DNA of 12,346 nucleotides, taken from contig QHUF01000050.1 in the NCBI GenBank assembly GCA_003221075.1, forward strand, positions 1-12,346, given 5' to 3'. Position 1 is the stretch's first letter; each line of letters opens with the position of its first letter. The position numbers and the translations under genes were made by a program. Of the stretch, positions 8,380-12,346 are shown one piece after another. A model generated the notes under the pieces. It was not told the origin of the DNA, did no database searches, and saw only the letters and a list, made by a program, of their open reading frames with translations. The stretch comes from Gemmatimonadota bacterium (GTDB lineage Bacteria > Gemmatimonadota > Gemmatimonadetes > Gemmatimonadales > GWC2-71-9).

Positions 8380-9286
8380 AGGAGATTCCGACCGCCTGGC
8401 AGTTTGGATCCACAATCCAGTGGTGGCCGGCGATGCCATAACAGGCGGGGGCCACGTACACGAAGAAGTGGCCCTCACCGTCTATGGGCGAGTAGCGGAC
8501 GCTGTTCCCTTCCTCCCCGATGGCGTCACCTTTGCCGTACGCTGTGTCGAACGCCGCGAGCGGAGAGCCGATGCCGAGTCCCTCGGGCGTGCGGAATGCG
8601 GGGTCACTCCACGAGACGCTGTTCGGCAAGCGTCGAACCTCGCGCCCGCACAGTTTGATGGTGTACATCTGCGTGTGGTGGCCCTCCGCGGACCCGGTCT
8701 GCACAGTCACATTCGCCGCTCCGACCTCACGCGTCACGGGTTCGATGCTCTGATTCATCCAGATCCCGGCGATTGTTATGGCATTGAGGTCCACCCGCAC
8801 GGTGTCGCCACAAACCGGTGCGGCCGTCGCCACCGATGGTCGGACGTCCGTGCGGGCGGGCGGACGTGAGCCCAGGGGCCACCATTCGTAGCTGCGCAAC
8901 AGTGTGCGGCGGTAGCGCGCGCTGCGGCCTGTGACGTAGACCGAGTCCGGCGTCACGCTGTCGATCCGCACGACATAATCGGGCCATGGCGCAGCAAACG
9001 TCTTCACGCGGCGTTCGAGCGCGGTCATCCCCTCATTGACGACCCAAATCGTAAATAGGATGGCCGACGAGTCCGTCGAGACCGCTCGCTCGACGACGAT
9101 GCTGTGTTTACCCTGGTACGTTGTGGGTCGCGTTTGAACGACGGCAACGTCTGCAAACATCGAACCATTCAGCCGGCGAAGCCGGGCGACGAGAGCGCTG
9201 TCCTGCTGCGCGACGCAAAGCGACCCGAGGGGACCTACCACGAAGGTGAGGCCCGTAACCGCAACGGCCAGACCTGACAATCTCAT
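8357..9286 (-). CDS. Exported protein of unknown function
   Basis: I do not recognise this 309-residue protein. It has a signal peptide (MRLSGLAVAVTGLTFVVGPL, likely cleaved near CVAQQ, about residue 27) and no further membrane segment. The mature part contains four cysteines (VCGDTV, KLCGRE, PACYG, PNCQAV), enough for two disulfides, which suits an extracytoplasmic protein. It also has beta-rich stretches such as WPDYVVRIDSVTPDSVYVTG. A late segment, EGLGIGSPLAAFDTAYGKGD, resembles the 'G-I-x-x-G-S-x-x-x-x-x-x-x-A-Y-G' pattern found near the end of many secreted proteins. The ATG at 9286-9284 overlaps the TGA of the upstream creatininase (ATGA), so translation is probably coupled; no separate SD is evident. 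Its stop (8359-8357) lies inside the last codons of the FAD enzyme on the other strand. Confidence 0.8.
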   Translation of the reverse strand: MRLSGLAVAVTGLTFVVGPLGSLCVAQQDSALVARLRRLNGSMFADVAVVQTRPTTYQGKHSIVVERAVSTDSSAILFTIWVVNEGMTALERRVKTFAAPWPDYVVRIDSVTPDSVYVTGRSARYRRTLLRSYEWWPLGSRPPARTDVRPSVATAAPVCGDTVRVDLNAITIAGIWMNQSIEPVTREVGAANVTVQTGSAEGHHTQMYTIKLCGREVRRLPNSVSWSDPAFRTPEGLGIGSPLAAFDTAYGKGDAIGEEGNSVRYSPIDGEGHFFVYVAPACYGIAGHHWIVDPNCQAVGISFIVSANP

Positions 9287-10041
9287 TCGTAGAGTCTCGC
9301 AGGATCGGCTTTGGCCAACTCCACGAAGAAGTCTGCCACCTTGTCCGTCACCGCCTCGACGTAGCGCTTCCCCTTCTCCGCCGTCGACGCCGCGGGGTTT
9401 CCGGATCCTGTGTCATCGGTCACCTGCGTCCACTGCCGCGGCGCCCACGCCCACCCTTCACGAAATGCGGGGATCTTGAACTTCCGCGCCGCTCCAGGGC
9501 CGGCCTCGGACAATGGCAGCACGAGCTCGGGCGCGATGTGCTGCATCACGCTCGTCTCCATCTCGCCGGCGTGATCCCCCAGATCCGAGAAGAACCCCTT
9601 GAGGTCGAGCACCTTGTACCAGTTCACGACGCAGAGGAACAGCGAGACCTGCGGCTGCAGCTCACGAATCATTTGGCGAAAATCGTTCGCGCCGTGACCA
9701 TTGAAGATCACGAGCTTCCCAATCCCCTGCCCCGCGAGTGACTGCGCGACGTCGTGCAACACCAGCGCCTGCGTGCTGGGATTCATGTTGATGCACAAGG
9801 GAATGTCGAGCTGGCCGGTGTTCACGCCAAACGGGACGCACGGCAACACGACCACCTTCGCCCCGCGCTGCCACGCGCGCTCGGCCGCGCGAGCGGCGAC
9901 ATCTTCAGCCTGAATGTTGTCCGTCGTATACGGCAGGTGATAGTTGTGCGCCTCGGTCGCACCCCATGGCAGGATGGCGACGTCGTAGCGCGTTTCGCGC
10001 ACCGTCTTCCAGGTCAGCTCATTGAGGATGTACGGTCTCAA
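9283..10041 (-). CDS. Creatininase-family metal-dependent amidohydrolase
   Basis: The 252-residue product is a full-length creatininase/formamide-hydrolase family protein without a signal peptide, so probably cytoplasmic. The metal site is visible: Glu30, His32 and Asp41 in WGATEAHNYHLPYTTDN, with the same spacing as Glu34/His36/Asp45 of Pseudomonas creatininase, and His116 in NGHGAND. His157 and Glu162 in GDHAGEMETS keep the 5-residue spacing of creatininase His178/Glu183. The residue equivalent to creatininase Glu122 is Ala118, as in the many family members with a GHGxN motif, so true creatininase activity is unlikely; amide or formamide ring-opening on another small molecule is more plausible. 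The start is TTG 10041, fixed by conserved MRPYILNE and by overlap with the upstream TGA (TTGA). There is no clear SD, which suggests translational coupling. Confidence 0.92.
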   Translation of the reverse strand: MRPYILNELTWKTVRETRYDVAILPWGATEAHNYHLPYTTDNIQAEDVAARAAERAWQRGAKVVVLPCVPFGVNTGQLDIPLCINMNPSTQALVLHDVAQSLAGQGIGKLVIFNGHGANDFRQMIRELQPQVSLFLCVVNWYKVLDLKGFFSDLGDHAGEMETSVMQHIAPELVLPLSEAGPGAARKFKIPAFREGWAWAPRQWTQVTDDTGSGNPAASTAEKGKRYVEAVTDKVADFFVELAKADPARLYE

Positions 10042-10292
10042 GCGACGACAGCGGCTGGAGCCGGTCCCGCGTCCACAAGTCGTTTCGTGAGCGGGTCGAC
10101 GCGGTAATTCAGCCCTTCCAGGCTGCGCGCTCCGAGCAAAACGAGGTCTCCGTGCTCGCCGAATACGACGTCATCTGTAGTTCGACGTCCCGCCGCGTGC
10201 ACGAGCGCGGACCCCACGGTTCGACGCTCGCCCGGACGCGCGGGGTTTTCGATCTCGATATCGATCCGGAACGTGCCCATGTCCTCGGTCAT
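10038..10292 (-). CDS. Clan AA aspartic protease remnant lacking the catalytic core (internal in-frame deletion)
   Basis: This 84-residue product begins MTEDMGTFRIDIEIENPARP and ends with VVFGEHGDLVLLGARSLEGL, then VDPLTKRLVDAGPAPA. Both ends match the small bacterial retropepsin-like aspartic proteases (clan AA, usually about 120-130 residues). In that family the two parts are separated by roughly 40-50 residues carrying the D-T-G-A/S catalytic motif and the flap. Here GERRT is joined almost directly to VGSALVHAAG (junction near 10211-10221), so no DTG is present and proteolysis is not expected. The frame is intact and the gene keeps an AGGAG site 7 bases before ATG 10292, which fixes the start; the frame is open to 10589, but that extension lacks family similarity. 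Its stop overlaps the creatininase start (TTGA), so it may survive because translating it drives the next gene. The family call is from memory and strong; whether the product is functional is open. Confidence 0.8.
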   Translation of the reverse strand: MTEDMGTFRIDIEIENPARPGERRTVGSALVHAAGRRTTDDVVFGEHGDLVLLGARSLEGLNYRVDPLTKRLVDAGPAPAAVVA

Positions 10293-10299
10293 GAATCTG

Positions 10300-10304
10300 C
10301 TCCT
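10300..10304 (-). promoter_or_regulatory. Shine-Dalgarno AGGAG for the aspartic-protease remnant
   Basis: On the minus strand AGGAG at 10304-10300 precedes ATG 10292 by 7 bases, an ideal spacing. It decides between the start at 10292, the internal ATG at 10280 and the much longer open frame extending to 10589. It is also the only clear ribosome binding site in the leftward three-gene operon, whose later genes start at overlapping stop codons. Confidence 0.7.
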
Positions 10305-10424
10305 GTCGCGTTGCCGAGTAGTCAATGTATCGCGCATCGAGACCAGGGGCGACGCCACCGGGGTTGACGCGCTTACCCCTAACCCGTCTCTTCGAGTCCG
10401 GTCAACTCTCTTAATCCGTGGCTC

Positions 10425-10429
10425 GGAGG
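10425..10429 (+). promoter_or_regulatory. Shine-Dalgarno GGAGG for the outer-membrane barrel gene
   Basis: GGAGG lies 5 bases before ATG 10435 and fixes that codon as the start. The frame is open from GTG-like codons farther left (10273), but those 54 codons overlap the protease remnant and have no signal-peptide character. Confidence 0.8.
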
Positions 10430-10434
10430 CATTG

Positions 10435-11763
10435 ATGCGGCGCACCCTGTGGAGTCTCCTGTCACTTGTGCTGGTGGGCACCCCGCTACCAGCCCAGGGG
10501 CTCCGCGACAAGATCTCCCAGCTCTTCATCTTCTCGAGTGGGAAGGACCCACTGTTCCTGGGAGGGACGGCAGGCTCCGATTCGGCCACCGCGCTCCATG
10601 CCGATCACTTCGTTCCGTCGGCAAACGCGGACAACGGCTCCCTCATTTCGTTCATCGGCGCGGCGATCAGCCAGAACGTCGGCAACCTCCCCGTCAGCGC
10701 GACGAGCGGCGGCTCGACATTCCGGTTCGAAGCGGGGGTCCCCGTTCCCACGTCGGGCTCGCCCGGCGCCGTCTTCGGCGAGCGGGCTCCCACGCTCGGC
10801 CGCGGCCGGGTGTTCGTCGGCGCCAACGTCAATCGCCTCCACTTCGAGACGCTGCGCGGCGTGAGCCTGCACGACGTCGAGATGACGTTCACGCACGAGA
10901 ACGTGACGGGCCCGGCCTGTGACTCCATCGTAGGGCAGTCTTGCACGCCATACGGCGTTCCCACGCATGAAAACGACGTGATCGACCTGAAGTTGGCGCT
11001 CGACCTCGACATGACGATCACGTCGTTCTTTGTGACCTTCGGCCTCCTCGACCGCGTGGACATCGGCGTCGTCCTCCCGATCGTCTCCACGTCGCTGCGC
11101 GGCACCAGCTTCGCGCAGATCGTGCCGTTCGGCGGCACGACGGCGCAGCACTTCTTCGGCGGCACGGCCGCGAACCCCGAGCTTTCGACGTCGCGGTTCG
11201 TGGACGGATCAGCAACTGGTGTCGGCGACATCGCCACGCGCGTCAAGGTCAATCTCATGCGCTCGGAGCGGACCAACTTCTCGGTGCTGGGCGACGTGCG
11301 CTTCCCCACCGGCAGCGCGGACGACCTGCTCGGCGCCGGCCACATCGCGGCACGCGGCCTCGGCATTCTGTCGGCGCGGTTCGGCACATTCTCACCCCAC
11401 GCCAACATCGGATACCTGTTTCGCGGCGGGAGCTCGCAGAACAGCGCCGTGCTCGCGACGGTCGGGTTCGATCACGTGATGGCGCCGTGGGCGGCGATTG
11501 CGGTCGATCTGGTGTCGGAGCTGCAGGTCGGTGAGAGTAAGCTGCGGCTGCCGGGCACGGTCACGTACGACCTGCCGTTCCGCCGCACCGTCGAGCCGAC
11601 GAATATCCCCAACGAACGCGACGATGTAATCAACGGATCGTTCGGCTTCAAGTTCGTGACGCACAGCGGCATCACGATCGTGGCCAACACCCTCTGGCCG
11701 TTGAACCGCGGCGGATTGCGGCCGAACGTGCTGTGGACCGCCGGCCTGGAATACAACTTCTAG
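10435..11763 (+). CDS. Predicted outer-membrane beta-barrel protein (transporter-like)
   Basis: The 442-residue product has a typical signal peptide (MRRTLWSLLSLVLVGTPLPA, then QG). The rest is a series of alternating beta strands: RGRVFVGANVNRLHFETL, VIDLKLALDLDMTITSFF, DRVDIGVVLPIVST, TNFSVLGDVRFPTGSAD, SPHANIGYLFRGGS and SGITIVANTLWPLN. It ends in WTAGLEYNF with a terminal Phe, the classical beta-barrel assembly signal. The overall look (long periplasmic or extracellular insert, VLPIVST and VRFPTGS strands) resembles the 'transporter / MetA-pathway phenol-degradation' outer-membrane protein family, but that assignment is tentative and no substrate can be named. The start is set by GGAGG 5 bases before ATG 10435. 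The gene is transcribed away from the protease-creatininase operon and converges with the partial gene at the right edge, with a 38-base gap containing a short tandem repeat. Confidence 0.85.
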   Translation: MRRTLWSLLSLVLVGTPLPAQGLRDKISQLFIFSSGKDPLFLGGTAGSDSATALHADHFVPSANADNGSLISFIGAAISQNVGNLPVSATSGGSTFRFEAGVPVPTSGSPGAVFGERAPTLGRGRVFVGANVNRLHFETLRGVSLHDVEMTFTHENVTGPACDSIVGQSCTPYGVPTHENDVIDLKLALDLDMTITSFFVTFGLLDRVDIGVVLPIVSTSLRGTSFAQIVPFGGTTAQHFFGGTAANPELSTSRFVDGSATGVGDIATRVKVNLMRSERTNFSVLGDVRFPTGSADDLLGAGHIAARGLGILSARFGTFSPHANIGYLFRGGSSQNSAVLATVGFDHVMAPWAAIAVDLVSELQVGESKLRLPGTVTYDLPFRRTVEPTNIPNERDDVINGSFGFKFVTHSGITIVANTLWPLNRGGLRPNVLWTAGLEYNF

Positions 11764-11795
11764 ACGGCGAGACGCCGAAACGCCGAGACGCCGAA
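11764..11795. repeat. Four tandem copies of an 8-base unit (ACGCCGAR)
   Basis: Directly after the barrel gene's TAG lie ACGGCGAG, ACGCCGAA, ACGCCGAG and ACGCCGAA, four adjoining 8-base units (11764-11771, 11772-11779, 11780-11787, 11788-11795) differing only at the fourth base of the first copy and in a final A/G. They fill most of the 38-base gap between two convergent genes. No function is evident beyond the hairpin formed by the first two units. Confidence 0.85.
11765..11777. terminator. Short GC hairpin between convergent genes, possible weak terminator
   Basis: CGGCG-AGA-CGCCG can form a 5-bp perfect stem with a 3-base loop immediately downstream of the barrel gene's stop. It is symmetric, so it would form in transcripts from both strands. 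There is no T-tract on either side, so classical intrinsic termination is not supported; its location between convergent genes is the main argument. Confidence 0.3.
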
Positions 11796-11801
11796 GGAAG
11801 A

Positions 11802-12346
11802 CTATCGGATCGCGGTGATGCGCCAGCCGTTCGCGTCGCGCGCGAGCGTCACACGAAATGTCACCGGGCGCCTTTCGGCGCGTCCGGTGCTGGCGTTGTC
11901 GTACTCGTAGACACCGCTGACCGTCGCATCCGCGGACGCGCCCGTGATATTCAGGTTCGCGACGCCGAGATTGGCTTTGAGATTGCGCACGCGATCGAAG
12001 AACGTCTGCCAGCTCCCCTGCTGCGCTCCCGTGAGGCCGGGATACGCGTGCCGCACCTGGTCGATGTCGCGCGATTCGAGCGCTCTCGCATAGTCGGCGA
12101 TCACCTTCTCGATATCCGGTCGTGGGTCGGCGGCGACCGGCGCAGGCGCGGCCGGTTGTGGCGCCGGGGCAGGAGGAGGCGCCGGCGGCGGGGACTCCGC
12201 GACGCGACGCGGCTCGGTGTCACGCGCGCCACGCGACCGAGCGGCCCGCTCGGCGTCCGTCCAGAGCGAAGCGGCCGTGGCGAACTGCATCATCGCCTCC
12301 GAGACGCGCCGCGCCCGCGCCAGCGACTCGGCACTCGCAAACGCCG
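11802..12346 (-). CDS. C-terminal part of a protein with Ala/Pro linker and NTF2/SnoaL-like domain
   Basis: The frame is open to the window edge, so the 5' part is missing; a Met-Met pair at 12293-12288 is in frame but is preceded by plausible helical coding sequence (ASAESLARARRVSEA), so it is probably internal. The visible order is an Ala/Arg-rich helix (SLARARRVSEAMMQFATAAS, then LWTDAERAARSRG), a linker dense in Pro and Ala (PPPAPPPAPAPQPAAPAP), and a roughly 110-residue domain starting IEKVIADYARALESRDIDQV and ending FRVTLARDANGWRITAIR. That domain has the helix-then-curved-sheet pattern of NTF2/SnoaL-like folds. In Gemmatimonadota, tails of this kind often close serine/threonine protein kinases or other multi-domain proteins; this is recollection, and no kinase sequence lies in the window. 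It converges with the barrel gene. Confidence 0.75.
   Translation of the reverse strand, partial: AFASAESLARARRVSEAMMQFATAASLWTDAERAARSRGARDTEPRRVAESPPPAPPPAPAPQPAAPAPVAADPRPDIEKVIADYARALESRDIDQVRHAYPGLTGAQQGSWQTFFDRVRNLKANLGVANLNITGASADATVSGVYEYDNASTGRAERRPVTFRVTLARDANGWRITAIR

Larger units (their letters stand above)
10293..10434 (+). other. Divergent intergenic region (142 bases)
   Basis: The region lies between the leftward operon (start 10292) and the rightward barrel gene (start 10435) and should hold both promoters. Visible TTGAC-type hexamers are TTGACG at 10364-10369 on the plus strand and TTGACC at 10405-10400 on the minus strand. Neither has a good -10 partner at 16-18 bases, so no promoter is claimed. 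No clear inverted repeat or riboswitch was seen. Confidence 0.4.

Noticed and set aside
9283..10041. True creatininase with creatine metabolism
   Set aside because: The metal ligand equivalent to creatininase Glu122 is Ala118, and no creatinase or sarcosine oxidase gene is nearby. A general creatininase-family call is all that is supported.
10364..10392. Sigma70-type promoter from TTGACG
   Set aside because: The hexamer at 17-base spacing (TCTCTT) matches the -10 consensus at only 3 of 6 positions, too weak to call.
10273..10434. Longer N-terminus for the barrel gene
   Set aside because: GGAGG 5 bases before ATG 10435 and an immediate signal peptide identify the true start; the upstream codons overlap the protease gene.
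10293..10589. N-terminal extension of the protease-remnant frame to 10589
   Set aside because: Protein-family similarity begins at 10292 or 10280, an ideal AGGAG sits just before 10292, and the extension overlaps the start and signal peptide of the divergent barrel gene.
1..12346. CRISPR array, insertion sequence, prophage, tRNA or defence system
   Set aside because: No regularly spaced repeats, transposase, integrase, terminal inverted repeats or tRNA-like cloverleaf were seen, and no nuclease, helicase or toxin-antitoxin pair is encoded.

Overview
The window comes from a high-GC, Gram-negative-type bacterium with many exported proteins. The gene content best fits Gemmatimonadota, with Acidobacteriota as the alternative: a DUF5916 outer-membrane protein, a YncE-type propeller, an S9 peptidase, an amidohydrolase, and a clan AA protease next to a creatininase. 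This assignment rests on recognising gene families, not on any database search. There are no tRNA or rRNA genes, insertion sequences, CRISPR arrays or phage genes, and the coding density is very high.

Layout. At the left edge a leftward gene (927 to 1, incomplete) encodes an exported beta-propeller protein. It starts almost back-to-back with a rightward block of four genes: a CBM9/DUF5916 outer-membrane protein (943-3327), an exported metal-dependent amidohydrolase (about 3437-4387), an S9 prolyl-oligopeptidase-type peptidase (4394-6514) and a Tat-exported FAD oxidoreductase related to spermidine dehydrogenase (6523-8379). The last three are 6 and 8 bases apart and are very probably one operon. 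A leftward three-gene operon runs toward this block: an aspartic-protease remnant (10292-10038), a creatininase-family amidohydrolase (10041-9283) and an exported protein of unknown function (9286-8357). Its genes are joined by 4-base TTGA and ATGA stop/start overlaps. Divergent from it is a predicted outer-membrane beta-barrel protein (10435-11763). The right edge holds the C-terminal part of a leftward gene with an Ala/Pro-rich linker and an NTF2/SnoaL-like domain (12346-11802).

How the genes may work together. Most products carry export signals, and four are hydrolases or oxidases expected to act on amide, peptide or amine bonds. A reasonable inference is extracytoplasmic breakdown of nitrogen-containing organic matter, with outer-membrane barrel proteins alongside. 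No substrate can be read from the sequence.

I did not find a convincing new multi-gene system. The best leads are the 84-residue protease gene, which keeps its ribosome binding site and both ends of the fold but has lost the segment carrying the catalytic Asp-Thr-Gly motif; a probable CTG start for the amidohydrolase; and a run of eight G near the start of the FAD enzyme gene.
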